Source: JBAZWE01 sp041658605 (GTDB lineage: Bacteria; Actinomycetota; Thermoleophilia; BMS3ABIN01). Taken from it: a stretch of DNA of 64,000 nucleotides. The notes under the pieces are model-generated. The model saw only the letters and a list, made by a program, of their open reading frames with translations. It was not told where the DNA came from and ran no database searches. Location: NCBI GenBank assembly GCA_041658605.1, contig JBAZZU010000008.1, forward strand, positions 1 through 64,000. The letters run 5' to 3'. The position numbers and the translations under genes were made by a program. This document shows positions 49,875-58,865 of the stretch, one piece after another; within the stretch, counting starts at the first letter, position 1, and each line of letters starts with the position of its first letter.

Positions 49875-50861
49875 ATGCGGATGCAGGCCAAGGTATGCGG
49901 CTCGAACGGCGCTGGTGTAAAGACTGTTTCCCTTGAGGAGGCGGTTGCGCTTATCGGCGGGGGAGAGGGGCTGGTCTGGCTGGACATCGCCGGATCCTTA
50001 AAGCAGGAAGACCTGGAGCTGCTCGGCCGGCCGCCGTTTAATTTCCACGAGCTGGCGCTGGAGGATGCCTCCAAGCCGGATGGCCAGCGGGCCAAGGTGG
50101 AGCCCTACGACGATTACTTCTTCCTGGTCATGCACGCTGTCTCATCCAGACCGGATGAGGAAGGACTGACACTCGCGTGGACCGAGATCGATCTTTTTGT
50201 CGGGAAGAACTACGTCGTATCAGTCCATCGCGGCGACGTCCCGGAGATCAGCCAGGTCTGGAAAGACGCCGACACGCGGGCGCGAATCATGGGCTGCGGT
50301 TCCGACATGCTGGCTTACTACATGCTCGATACCGTCGTGGACAAATATGTAGAGACCATAGACGGCATCGAGGACAAACTCGACTCGCTCGAGGACGCCG
50401 TGGTGGACCCCAAGGCTGACGAGGCCACGGTCCACAGGATTTTCGATTTCAAGCGCGAACTGATCCATTTTCGCAAACAGGCGGGCCCCCTGCGCGAGGC
50501 GATCAACGAGATGACCTCGCGGGACTTCCCTCTCGTCACCAGCGGCACGCTGCCATACCTGCGCGATGTCTACGATCACCTGATACGGCTTTCCGACATG
50601 CTCGATTCCTATCGCGACATCCTGACCGGAGCGCTGGACGTGCATCTCTCGGCGGTCTCCAACCGGCTCAATGAGATAATGAAACGGTTGACACTGGTCG
50701 CCACGATCTTCATGCCGCTAACGTTTATCACCGGTTTCTGGGGGATGAATTTCGCGGAGCTTCCGGTTGGCAGCGGGTTGTGGATGTGGGGGAGCCTGAT
50801 GTTCATGGTCACGGTCTCGGCCGTGATGATAGTGATTTTTCAGACGCGGAAATACAGATAG
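49875..50861 (+). CDS. corA: CorA-type magnesium/cobalt transporter
   Basis: A divalent-cation channel of the CorA family, about 328 aa. The cytoplasmic N-terminal domain is followed by a long helix and two C-terminal membrane segments with the pore motif GMN in FITGFWGMNFAELP near residue 294. The end FQTRKYR is basic, as usual. Several starts lie close together (GTG 49872, ATG 49875, ATG 49881) and no strong site distinguishes them. It precedes trpF by eight bases, so it may share its transcript with the tryptophan genes. Confidence 0.93.
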   Translation: MRMQAKVCGSNGAGVKTVSLEEAVALIGGGEGLVWLDIAGSLKQEDLELLGRPPFNFHELALEDASKPDGQRAKVEPYDDYFFLVMHAVSSRPDEEGLTLAWTEIDLFVGKNYVVSVHRGDVPEISQVWKDADTRARIMGCGSDMLAYYMLDTVVDKYVETIDGIEDKLDSLEDAVVDPKADEATVHRIFDFKRELIHFRKQAGPLREAINEMTSRDFPLVTSGTLPYLRDVYDHLIRLSDMLDSYRDILTGALDVHLSAVSNRLNEIMKRLTLVATIFMPLTFITGFWGMNFAELPVGSGLWMWGSLMFMVTVSAVMIVIFQTRKYR

Positions 50862-50869
50862 GCTAGTTG

Positions 50870-51541
50870 ATGACGGTGAGTTCAGACACAAACGGGGACG
50901 AGGTGCCTGCACGCGTCAAGATATGCGGGCTTACGAGGCCGGAGGACGCCGCGCTCGCGGTGAGCCTGGGGGCGTGGGCGCTTGGAGTGATCTTCGTTCC
51001 CGGGAGCCCGAGAAGGGTGAACATCGAGCAGGCGGCGGCGGTACTGGCATCGGCGCCTGCCGGAGTCGAGCGGGTCGGCGTGTTTGTCAACGCCGGGCTG
51101 GACGAGATTGTGGAGTCGGCGCGGGCCAGCGGGCTTACCGCCGTGCAGCTCCACGGCGAGGAAAGCCCGGACGAGTGTCTCGAGGCGCGAAGGCGTACGG
51201 GATGCCGGGTCATCAAGGCACTGAGGGTCGCGGGTCCGGAAACGCTCGCGGGCGTTGTCACGTTTGACACCGACTTTATTCTGCTGGATACTTATCAGCC
51301 CGGGCGCCATGGCGGCACCGGCGAGGTGTTTGACTGGAGCCTGGCGGCGGCGCTTCCCGCGAGCGTACGCGGCGGGCGGCTGATTCTCTCGGGCGGCCTT
51401 AATCCTGATAATATCGCTGAAGCCGTGCGCGCCGTCGCGCCATACGCGGTGGATGTTGCAAGTGGCGTAGAGAGCGCGCCGGGAATAAAGGATACGGAAA
51501 AACTGAAAAAGCTTTTTGACACGTTGAACGGGATGAGTTGA
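50870..51541 (+). CDS. trpF: phosphoribosylanthranilate isomerase
   Basis: Third step from chorismate in tryptophan synthesis. The barrel motifs are VKICGLTRPEDAALAVSLGA (catalytic Cys), GVIFVPGSPR, VGVFVNAG, VQLHGEESPDEC, LLDTYQPGRHGGTGEVFDW (catalytic Asp) and LSGGLNPDNIAEAV. At 223 aa it is complete. ATG at 50870 is preferred over TTG at 50867. Its stop overlaps the trpB start by one base. Confidence 0.95.
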   Translation: MTVSSDTNGDEVPARVKICGLTRPEDAALAVSLGAWALGVIFVPGSPRRVNIEQAAAVLASAPAGVERVGVFVNAGLDEIVESARASGLTAVQLHGEESPDECLEARRRTGCRVIKALRVAGPETLAGVVTFDTDFILLDTYQPGRHGGTGEVFDWSLAAALPASVRGGRLILSGGLNPDNIAEAVRAVAPYAVDVASGVESAPGIKDTEKLKKLFDTLNGMS

Positions 51542-52725
51542 TGACGACACGATCACGATTCGGCCCCTACGGCGGCCGTTATGTGCCGGAGACGGTAATA
51601 CCCGCGCTCGACGAGCTGACCGAAGCCTACGAGCGGCTGAAGGACGACCTGGCCTTCCGGGCTGAGCTCGACGAGCTGCTGAAAACGTTCGTTGGCAGGC
51701 CGACGCCCCTTTTTGAAGCCAGGCGGCTGGCCGCGAAACTGGGATGCGCCGCCAGAATATATCTGAAGCGCGAGGACCTCTGCCACACAGGCGCCCACAA
51801 GCTCAATAATACGGTTGGCCAGATACTGCTTGCGGTGGCGATGGGGAAGAAGAGGGTAATCGCCGAGACCGGCGCGGGCCAGCACGGAGTGGCGACGGCA
51901 ACCGCGGCGGCGCTGTTCGGCATCCCGTGCGCCATCTACATGGGCGTCAAGGATATCGCCCGGCAGGAACTCAACGTCGTGCGGATGAAACTCCTCGGCG
52001 CGGAGGTCATGCCGGTGAGTTCCGGCAGCAAGACTTTGAAGGACGCGATGAACGACGCTATCAGGGACTGGGTGACTAACGTGGAGAGTACCTATTACGT
52101 GATCGGCTCAGTCGCGGGCCCGGCGCCCTATCCAGCTATCGTACGCGATTTTCAGACCGTGATAGGCGAGGAAGCTCGCGAGCAGGTTATGGAGGCCGAG
52201 GGCAGGCTGCCGACCGAGATAGTCGCCTGCGTGGGCGGCGGCAGCAACGCCATCGGCGTCTTCGCACCGTTCATCGCGGAGGAATCCGTGCGTCTGACCG
52301 GAGTGGAAGCGGCGGGAGAGGGGCTGGACAGCGGCTTGCATGGAGCATCCATCGAGCGCGGCCGCCGCGGTGTGCTGCACGGCTCCATGTCATATATATT
52401 GCAGGACGCCTACGGACAGATACTCGAGGCGCATTCGATATCGGCCGGGCTGGACTATCCCGGCGTCGGACCCGAACATTCCTTCCTGCACGACGAGGGA
52501 AGGGTGCGCTACGATTCCGTCACCGACAAGGAGGCGCTGGAGTCGTTCACCCTGCTTTCGGAGACCGAGGGCATCATCCCGGCGCTGGAGAGTTCGCACG
52601 CAATCGCTTATGTGGTAAAGAACGCCGCGTCCTATGGCGCTGACGATCTGATAATCATCAATTTAAGCGGCCGCGGCGACAAGGACGTGCACCAGGCCGC
52701 CCGGGCGCTGGGGATAATCGAATGA
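51541..52725 (+). CDS. trpB: tryptophan synthase beta chain
   Basis: PLP-dependent enzyme joining indole and serine. The start FGPYGGRYVPE and the PLP site KREDLCHTGAHKLNN are typical, with the Schiff-base Lys at residue 87. ETGAGQHGVATATAAALFG, the phosphate loop GGGSNAIG and the end LSGRGDKDV are also present. At 394 aa it is the normal TrpB1 type. It is translationally coupled to trpF by a TGATG junction. Confidence 0.97.
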   Translation: MTTRSRFGPYGGRYVPETVIPALDELTEAYERLKDDLAFRAELDELLKTFVGRPTPLFEARRLAAKLGCAARIYLKREDLCHTGAHKLNNTVGQILLAVAMGKKRVIAETGAGQHGVATATAAALFGIPCAIYMGVKDIARQELNVVRMKLLGAEVMPVSSGSKTLKDAMNDAIRDWVTNVESTYYVIGSVAGPAPYPAIVRDFQTVIGEEAREQVMEAEGRLPTEIVACVGGGSNAIGVFAPFIAEESVRLTGVEAAGEGLDSGLHGASIERGRRGVLHGSMSYILQDAYGQILEAHSISAGLDYPGVGPEHSFLHDEGRVRYDSVTDKEALESFTLLSETEGIIPALESSHAIAYVVKNAASYGADDLIIINLSGRGDKDVHQAARALGIIE

Positions 52726-52837
52726 GTGACGGGGATGGGCGAGTGATAACAGTGGCAGAAATTTTTGACCGCGGGGATTTCAGGTTGTGCTGTCGCGTCC
52801 GGGTTTGGGAATATACGCGGACGCTTGAGGCTCACGA

Positions 52838-53620
52838 ATGAGCCGGCTCGAGGATACTTTCAAAAACAGCGGCAAGAAAGCGCTGCTGATGCCGTACACG
52901 ACCGGGGGCTACCCCGACATGGATGGTTGCCGGCGCGTGATGGAGGCTTTTGTCGCCGGCGGCGCCGACATGATCGAACTGGGTGTTCCCTTTTCCGATC
53001 CGCTGGCTGACGGTCCTGTCGTGCAGGCCTCGACCCAGCAGGCACTCGACGGTGGGGTGACCCCCGACGACGTGCTTCTGCTGGCGGCTGAGTTCAGTTC
53101 CAGGCTGCCCGTTGTACTGATGATCTATTACAACTGTGTGCTCGCGGGCGGGCAGGAGCGATTTGTGCAGGCCGCGGCGGACGCGGGCGTGGCAGGGTTG
53201 ATCGTACCCGACCTGCCGGTCGATGAGGCGGGAGAATTCATCGACGATTGCCAGAAAGCGGGAGTCGATCCGGTACTGCTGGTGGCGCCGACGAGCCCGG
53301 ACGCGCGAATAAAACTGATCGCTGAAAAAGCGTCCGGCTTTATATATTGTGTCGCGGTCGCGGGCGTGACCGGTGCGCGGACCTCACTTTCGGACGAGCT
53401 GCCGGCGTTTCTCGCCAGGGTGCGGGCGCAGACCGCCGTGCCGCTGGCCGTCGGTTTCGGCGTCTCGACTCCGGAACACGCGGCTGTTGTGGCGCAGCAC
53501 GCCGACGGCGTTATCATCGGCAGCAGGCTGATCAGGATGGTGGGCGAGGCTGAGGACATCGATGCCGCCTGCCTCGACGTGGAAAAGTTTCTCAAAGACG
53601 TCAACGAGGTGCTGAAATGA
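52838..53620 (+). CDS. trpA: tryptophan synthase alpha chain
   Basis: Cleaves indole-3-glycerol phosphate to indole. The barrel has MPYTTGGYPDMDGC, MIELGVPFSDPLADGPVVQ (catalytic Glu), VDEAGEFIDDCQKAG for the second catalytic acid region, YCVAVAGVTGARTSL and VGFGVSTPEHAA. At 260 aa it is complete. A gap of 112 bases separates it from trpB, and TTGAGG precedes the ATG. Its last four bases overlap the start of the xre gene. Confidence 0.96.
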   Translation: MSRLEDTFKNSGKKALLMPYTTGGYPDMDGCRRVMEAFVAGGADMIELGVPFSDPLADGPVVQASTQQALDGGVTPDDVLLLAAEFSSRLPVVLMIYYNCVLAGGQERFVQAAADAGVAGLIVPDLPVDEAGEFIDDCQKAGVDPVLLVAPTSPDARIKLIAEKASGFIYCVAVAGVTGARTSLSDELPAFLARVRAQTAVPLAVGFGVSTPEHAAVVAQHADGVIIGSRLIRMVGEAEDIDAACLDVEKFLKDVNEVLK

Positions 53621-53985
53621 TCAAACAGGTTTCGCCCAAGGAGGTACCCAACTCAAGGTTGTCCTTTCCCCAGTCCCTGCGCGAGCTGCTGGAGCTGCGC
53701 GGCATGAGCTACCGCCGCCTGGCCACGCGGACGAAGCTATCCGCGGGTTATCTGAACCACCTGGCCTGCGGTACGCGTCCCGTGCCCGCCGATTCCGTAA
53801 TCAGGATCATCGCCCGTGCCCTCAGGGTCAAACCGGACTATTTCTTTGAATACCGGCAGCGCGGGCTCACTGAGCAGCTCTACCGCTCGCCCGAGCTGGC
53901 CGACCGGCTCTATGATTTTATCGTCGCCGACAAGCCGATGCCGAGGGATCTGAAGGCTGCGATTGAGACGGCTCGCGGGAAATAA
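53617..53985 (+). CDS. XRE-family helix-turn-helix regulator
   Basis: A 122-aa protein with an N-terminal helix-turn-helix of the XRE/Cro type: LRELLELRGMSYRRLATRTK then SAGYLNHLACGTRPVPADS and IIARALRVKPDYFFEYR. The C-terminal 35 residues are helical and may mediate dimerisation. It starts at an ATGA overlap with trpA, so its level is tied to trpA translation. It might regulate the tryptophan genes, but no operator was found. Its stop abuts the end of the convergent esterase gene with no gap. Confidence 0.88.
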   Translation: MIKQVSPKEVPNSRLSFPQSLRELLELRGMSYRRLATRTKLSAGYLNHLACGTRPVPADSVIRIIARALRVKPDYFFEYRQRGLTEQLYRSPELADRLYDFIVADKPMPRDLKAAIETARGK

Positions 53986-54993
53986 TCAGGCAAGCTCCTT
54001 CCTGAAGAACTCCACGATCATCTTCGCGAGCTCCTGTCGAGTGGGGCTTATCTGGCCGCCGTCCGGCCTGAAACCGTGACCGGCGTTTTCCACCATGACC
54101 AGGGTGGCGGGTACGCCCGCGGCTTTCAGCCTGTCATAAAGTTCCTGTGACTGCTCCGGTGGTACGAGGTCGTCTTTAGCTCCATGCAGTATGAGGAACG
54201 GCGGGTCGTCGGCGCTTACATGCGTGACCGGGCTCGCCTGGGCGAGGATATCCGAACCCTGATCGCTCGTTCCAAATACCTGCGTTCCCAGCGCGCGTCC
54301 GATCGCGCCCCCGCTGAATTCCTTCATAAGGTCTGACGGGCCGAACATGTCCACAACCGCCTGCACGCGGCTGGACTGGTCCGCGTAGCCTCCCGTTCCC
54401 TCAAAGCCCTCACTGCCATCAGTCACGCCAAGCAGGGATACCAGGTGGCCGCCGGCGCTGCCGCCCCAGGCGCCGATGCGGTCGGGGTCGATGCTATTTA
54501 GCGCGGCGTTGGCCCGCAGGTAACGGACCGCGCATTTTGCGTCCTCGATCTGGGCGGGGAATTTGTCATCCGGCGCGAGGCGGTAGTTGATGGAAACGAC
54601 GAGGAAGCCGGCGTCGACGAGGCTGGGGATCGCCGTGGCCCCGGCGCCTTCGTTTTTGTCGCCTTGCGTCCAGCCTCCGCCGTGCACATACATGACCGCT
54701 GGAGCGGGGCCGTTCATGGTTTTGGGATAATAGACATCCATCTTGAGCGCCGTGCTGCCTGCGTCGCAATACGTGACATCTCGCTCGACAGTGCCGAGCT
54801 TCGAGGAATCGAATGCGGCTACGGCGCCAGTTGTGGCGGTAGTTGCCGTGGTCGAAGTTGAGACGGGCGTGCCTTCATTCGGGACACCGGCTTCGGAGGT
54901 TACATCGCCGCAGGCGACACCCGACAGCGCCACCGCCAGCACGAGCAGCGCTGATATGAACATCAGGCTGGAGTTCAATCTGTCGTTCTGCAT
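53986..54993 (-). CDS. alpha/beta hydrolase (esterase/lipase family) lipoprotein
   Basis: A 335-aa secreted hydrolase. The signal peptide ends in a lipobox (SGVAC, Cys near residue 28) followed by a Thr/Ala-rich linker. The oxyanion-hole motif YVHGGGWTQG is near residue 105, and the nucleophile elbow GGSAGGHLV near 175 carries the catalytic Ser. The catalytic Asp lies in ILHGAKDDLVPPEQS and the His in ENAGHGFRP. This matches hormone-sensitive-lipase-type or BD-FAE esterases. The substrate is unknown. Two deacetylase-like lipoproteins lie upstream on the same strand, so it may act on surface polysaccharide. Confidence 0.9.
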   Translation of the reverse strand: MQNDRLNSSLMFISALLVLAVALSGVACGDVTSEAGVPNEGTPVSTSTTATTATTGAVAAFDSSKLGTVERDVTYCDAGSTALKMDVYYPKTMNGPAPAVMYVHGGGWTQGDKNEGAGATAIPSLVDAGFLVVSINYRLAPDDKFPAQIEDAKCAVRYLRANAALNSIDPDRIGAWGGSAGGHLVSLLGVTDGSEGFEGTGGYADQSSRVQAVVDMFGPSDLMKEFSGGAIGRALGTQVFGTSDQGSDILAQASPVTHVSADDPPFLILHGAKDDLVPPEQSQELYDRLKAAGVPATLVMVENAGHGFRPDGGQISPTRQELAKMIVEFFRKELA

Positions 54994-55134
54994 TTATATG
55001 TCCCCTTTATGTAGCCGGTGGCCAGGCCGTTGTCCCGATGCCAGCCAGACGCCCAGACTGGCCGCTTCCTTTACCATCAGCGTGCCCTCGCCTATCATGC
55101 TCGTTTTCTAAACGTCACAGGCCAAAACGACCGT

Positions 55135-56391
55135 TTAAGGCCGTGCGCCAGCCAGCTCGATTATATCTTCAGACGTCACGACCTTCATGCTCGCGGCCGC
55201 CCGGGCGACCATCTCCTCGTAAGCCTGCCAGATCGCCGTCTGCTCTCCTGCGCTGCGCACAGTGGAAACATCGGGCGCGTTCAGGTCGAAGGGCGGCGAC
55301 AGGGGCTCTTCCTTCTTCGTGTCGGCAAAGTAGCTCAAGGTCCAGCCTTCGGCGCCGCTGCGGTAGAAGTTGTTCTCATGGATGAGCGAGGTGACGAAGG
55401 GCGGCCTGCCATTGCCGGCGGCCTGCCATTCGCTCATCCGTTTCTCCAGGTATGCCGCCGGATTGTAAAAGGAGGCTTTCGGCGTTGTCAGCATGTTCCA
55501 CCAGAAAGGGTCCTTCTCTTTTTTGCTTTCAGTCGAATCGCTCCAGCGGGTGACGCTGAAATCGCTGGGCCGCTCCAGCAGGCCGTTGGACCATACGTAA
55601 GGCTGTTTTAAGTCGGTGCCCTCTTCGTGGTAATGGACGACCATGCGCGCGCCGAGTTCCGCCAGGCCGACCTCAGCCGCGGTCTTGATGCGACGGTCGC
55701 TGGTGGGCGCCGACGCGGTGACAGGATCGCGGCCGAACATCAGTGCAACGTAGCTGTAGCCGCCGGGCTCGCCGCGATTGAGGCCGCCGGTGGCCAGGTC
55801 GAGTTCATAGGTCTCATAGTCGCGCAGGGTGGCGGCGAGGGTGGCGTCATCAAGCGCTTTCAGCGGCTGGTCAAAACCGGCGTAGAGCGGATTTGGCGGA
55901 CGTACGTGGTAGCTGATAGTCATATTGCTTTCGCGCAGGCGCGCGATGACGTCGGGGCGCTCTTCGGCGTAGCGCTGCGTTACCGGCGCGGTCAGGTAGA
56001 AATCACCGCGGACGCCGTACTTCTCAAAGATATCGACTAGCCGCAGGATGGTGTCGGCGCTCTCGTTGACGTTCACAGTGTCGTGTACGTTTATGACGAA
56101 CGTCATGTAGCCGGACGGCGTTGTTGTGGTGCTGTTACCGGTGGCCGTTGCAGCCGTTGTCGCCGGAGCAGTCTCTGTCGCGGTCGTATCCGGCATTACG
56201 GCCTGCGGGTTATCACCGCAGCCGTACGCGACGAGCAACAGGAAGATCAGCAGGACGAGGTTGCATGCCAGCGCGAGCATGACGGCGAACCTGCGCATTC
56301 CGGATGACCCGGTAGGCATTCCAGATGAGCCCCGCCGGACCCGGTTCTTCATCGCTGCCACGCCTGTTCGCATGTCCTGTTTAAGGTTCAT
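55135..56391 (-). CDS. polysaccharide-deacetylase-like lipoprotein
   Basis: A 418-aa protein with a basic N-terminus, a membrane/signal segment ending in the lipobox LLVAYGC and a Thr/Ala-rich linker (to about residue 93). The C-terminal domain resembles the NodB/glycoside-deacetylase barrel: FVINVHDTVNVNESADTILR with an acidic residue after the first strand, then EKYGVRGDFYLTAPVTQRYA and NMTISYHVRPPNP with a conserved His. Not all metal ligands are clear, so the activity is uncertain. It overlaps the upstream lipoprotein gene by four bases. Confidence 0.7.
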   Translation of the reverse strand: MNLKQDMRTGVAAMKNRVRRGSSGMPTGSSGMRRFAVMLALACNLVLLIFLLLVAYGCGDNPQAVMPDTTATETAPATTAATATGNSTTTTPSGYMTFVINVHDTVNVNESADTILRLVDIFEKYGVRGDFYLTAPVTQRYAEERPDVIARLRESNMTISYHVRPPNPLYAGFDQPLKALDDATLAATLRDYETYELDLATGGLNRGEPGGYSYVALMFGRDPVTASAPTSDRRIKTAAEVGLAELGARMVVHYHEEGTDLKQPYVWSNGLLERPSDFSVTRWSDSTESKKEKDPFWWNMLTTPKASFYNPAAYLEKRMSEWQAAGNGRPPFVTSLIHENNFYRSGAEGWTLSYFADTKKEEPLSPPFDLNAPDVSTVRSAGEQTAIWQAYEEMVARAAASMKVVTSEDIIELAGARP

Positions 56392-57527
56392 GGTTTAACC
56401 GGAGCGACGCCAGGGTTGTCTTGCTCCCAGGCGGCGAAGGCGTCCGCCATCTGGGAGAACGTGGCCCAGCGGACCTGTCCGGAAGCGACCAGGGGATCGA
56501 CGACTTCGGTAAGGAACCTGTCGATAACCTCGAACGGATGCTGTGGATCGCCGCGGAATTCGCCCGGGTGCACGCCGAAGTGAAAGACGTTCACCTTTCC
56601 TGCCTCGGATGAAGCGAGCGAGTTCATCAGGCTCTCCTTGAGGAACTGGAAGTAGGCCTCGTCGCCGCCGGTGGCTTCGGACCTGCGCATCGACGCGAAG
56701 TCGTTCCGGTTGTAATCGCCTTCAGGAAGGAAGACGACAGGACCATCAGGGTCGTGGGTTGCGAAGCTGCTGACGTCGTTGCCGTTGGAGCCGCCGGCGG
56801 GCCGCCAGGGGCTGACGCCGATGAGCGCGTCCACCGTTTTCTGTTCTTCCGGGTTTTTCCAGTCGCTGTTAATGTCCAGGCCGGCGCATTCGGCCGCGTC
56901 AAGCAGGTTGGGGTAGAGGTTACCGCCGCTCCAGTAGCGAACGTCATCGACTCCGCTGGCCTGTTTAATCAGTGATATCTCTTCCTTCATGACATCGCAC
57001 CAGGTCGTGGCGGGCAGCGCATCCGGGTTGCTTCCCAGGTGCGCGTCCTCATGGAAATGAAGCGCGATCTCGTTGCCCGCCGCAGCCAGGTCGGCCAGGA
57101 TGGTGTCGCCGTTCCTGATGGCGATACTGGTGAACGGCGTCTGCGCCTGCACGGTCATCATACCCTGGTGTTTTTTTATGATTTCCGTGAGCGTGCGGAT
57201 ATCCTTGACATGGCGGTTGAAGAGCTGCCCGTTGTTGTAATCCGCGCCGGTCCTGCTGCTGGCGCCGCCGGTCACATTGCCCGCAAGCGGGCTGGGTGTG
57301 GAGCCGAGCGGCTCGATATGCATGCTGATCGTGAATAGCAGCACGGCTTTCGCATCCGTATCGCCGCTCGGAGGTTCTCCGGCTTCGGCGGATTCGGCTG
57401 CCGCCGGCGCCACCTCGTCAGCCGGTACGTCGCCGGATTCTTCCGAACAAGCGAGCGCGGCCGTCAGGACCAGCGCCGCTGCAAGTGCGAAAAACAAAGA
57501 GGCTGATATGATTCTTATGCGTCGCAT
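56388..57527 (-). CDS. polysaccharide-deacetylase-like lipoprotein
   Basis: A 379-aa lipoprotein. The signal peptide ends in LTAALAC near residue 27, followed by an Ala/Glu/Pro-rich linker. The domain from residue 63 has LLFTISMHIEP, then KHQGMMTVQAQTPFTSIAIR and GNEIALHFHEDAHLG, a His-rich motif like that of NodB-type barrels, and VFHFGVHPGEFRG near the end. I infer a carbohydrate deacetylase-like fold with uncertain catalysis. It is translationally coupled (ATGA) to the next lipoprotein gene, which has a related domain but low similarity. Confidence 0.68.
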   Translation of the reverse strand: MRRIRIISASLFFALAAALVLTAALACSEESGDVPADEVAPAAAESAEAGEPPSGDTDAKAVLLFTISMHIEPLGSTPSPLAGNVTGGASSRTGADYNNGQLFNRHVKDIRTLTEIIKKHQGMMTVQAQTPFTSIAIRNGDTILADLAAAGNEIALHFHEDAHLGSNPDALPATTWCDVMKEEISLIKQASGVDDVRYWSGGNLYPNLLDAAECAGLDINSDWKNPEEQKTVDALIGVSPWRPAGGSNGNDVSSFATHDPDGPVVFLPEGDYNRNDFASMRRSEATGGDEAYFQFLKESLMNSLASSEAGKVNVFHFGVHPGEFRGDPQHPFEVIDRFLTEVVDPLVASGQVRWATFSQMADAFAAWEQDNPGVAPVKP

Positions 57528-57721
57528 GGTTTCCTTCCCTGACCAGATTACAATTATCTATATATAATGTCTGTAGCGTACGTAATCGTTCTGTTACGGA
57601 CCTGTAAAGAAACTGTAAATTGTCGCATCCCGGGGGCTTCCGGGGCGTTTTTTGCCGTCAGGCCGTAAGGCGCGTTTGCCGTGAAAGGTTGCCGTCAACA
57701 GACAGGGGAGGAGTACCACAG

Positions 57722-58213
57722 ATGCCATCATTCGATATCGTCAACCAGCTGGACATGCAGGAAGTGGATAACGCGGTCAACATCACGAAGAAGATGATCG
57801 CCACGCGTTTTGATTTTCGCAAGTCGAAATCCGAGGTCACGCTCCACAGGAAAGAGAGCCGGATACATATCCTCACCGAGGATACGATGAAGATGAAGGC
57901 GATCGAGGGCGAGCTCATCACCAGCCTGTCCAAGCGGGGTATTGAAGCCAAGGCGCTTGTTTACAAGGACATCGAACAGGCAGCCGGCGATATGATCAAG
58001 CGTGATATCGACATCATCCAGGGTATAGACAGCGAAACGTCCAAAAAGATCGTCAAGATGATCAAGGCGCGCAAGCTCAAGGTACAGGCCAAGATTATGG
58101 AGGACCAGGTGCGTGTGTCGGGCAAGAAGATCGACGACCTGCAGGAAGTGATCTCCATGTTCAAGGCCGAAGACATGGGCGTGCCGCTCCAGTATGTGAA
58201 CATGAAGAGCTGA
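57722..58213 (+). CDS. yajQ: YajQ-family nucleotide-binding protein
   Basis: A 163-aa YajQ protein: MPSFDIVNQLDMQEVDNAVN at the start, TRFDFRKSKSEV, then KIVKMIKARKLKVQAKIMED and VRVSGKKIDDLQEVI, ending PLQYVNMKS. The family has two RRM-like domains; some members bind cyclic di-GMP and others bind RNA or nucleotides. ATG at 57722 follows GGGGAGGAG at good distance, so an extension from 57620 is not needed. It appears to be monocistronic. Confidence 0.95.
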   Translation: MPSFDIVNQLDMQEVDNAVNITKKMIATRFDFRKSKSEVTLHRKESRIHILTEDTMKMKAIEGELITSLSKRGIEAKALVYKDIEQAAGDMIKRDIDIIQGIDSETSKKIVKMIKARKLKVQAKIMEDQVRVSGKKIDDLQEVISMFKAEDMGVPLQYVNMKS

Positions 58214-58387
58214 TGGGCTTGGAAAAAATCTGATTTTCGCTGTTTTGCCGTGATCTGAAACCTTATGGGGCTTCGGGGCGTCTAACTTTTCCATAAGGCC
58301 CGCCAAGTCGCGCATCCTGGATGAGGTATTGGATTGCGCGACAACGGGGTAACTGGACAAGAGGCGGCAAGCCATCAGGAGGAAGAA

Positions 58388-58804
58388 ATGACACAGGCAC
58401 AAACTTTGAGTTTCGATGTACATCTCGGCGAGTCTTATGGGGACGCGATCGAGAAAGTGAAAGGCGCCCTGAAGGCCGAGGGTTTCGGGGTGCTGACCAG
58501 CGTCGACGTACGCGAGGCGTTTCAGGAGAAACTGGGGAAGGAGTTCCGTCACTATACCATTCTTGGTGCATGTAACCCGCCTTTGGCATACAAGGCACTT
58601 TCACACATGGGAGAAGTGGGACTGATGCTTCCCTGCAACGTTACGGTCGAGGAGGATCCGGCGGGCGGCTCAATCGTGCGCATCATTGATCCCGAGGCCA
58701 TGATGAAGGGCGCCGGTATGGATACGGACACAGTGCTGGCGGGAGTCGGCTCGGAAGCCCGCATCAAGCTGGAGAAGGTGGCGCGGGCGCTAGAAGGATC
58801 GTGA
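58388..58804 (+). CDS. DUF302-domain protein
   Basis: A 138-aa cytoplasmic protein of the DUF302 family: YGDAIEKVKGALKAEGFGVL, TSVDVREAFQEKLGKEFRHY, TILGACNPPLAYKAL and MLPCNVTVEE. The conserved LGACNPPLA with its Cys is the family signature. AGGAGG lies five bases before ATG 58388; a longer frame from 58334 lacks a site. DUF302 proteins are often near sulfur or redox genes, but their activity is not established. Confidence 0.92.
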   Translation: MTQAQTLSFDVHLGESYGDAIEKVKGALKAEGFGVLTSVDVREAFQEKLGKEFRHYTILGACNPPLAYKALSHMGEVGLMLPCNVTVEEDPAGGSIVRIIDPEAMMKGAGMDTDTVLAGVGSEARIKLEKVARALEGS

Positions 58805-58865
58805 GGCACCGGCCGCACAGCGGGACTTACTGCAATACCTGAACGCCCGGCGGCGGATTAGATAC

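Noticed and set aside
57629..57656. A small CCCGG/CCGGG hairpin followed by six T residues upstream of yajQ.
   Set aside because: Only five base pairs and three bases between the stem and the T tract; no gene ends just before it on the plus strand, so a terminator call is weak.
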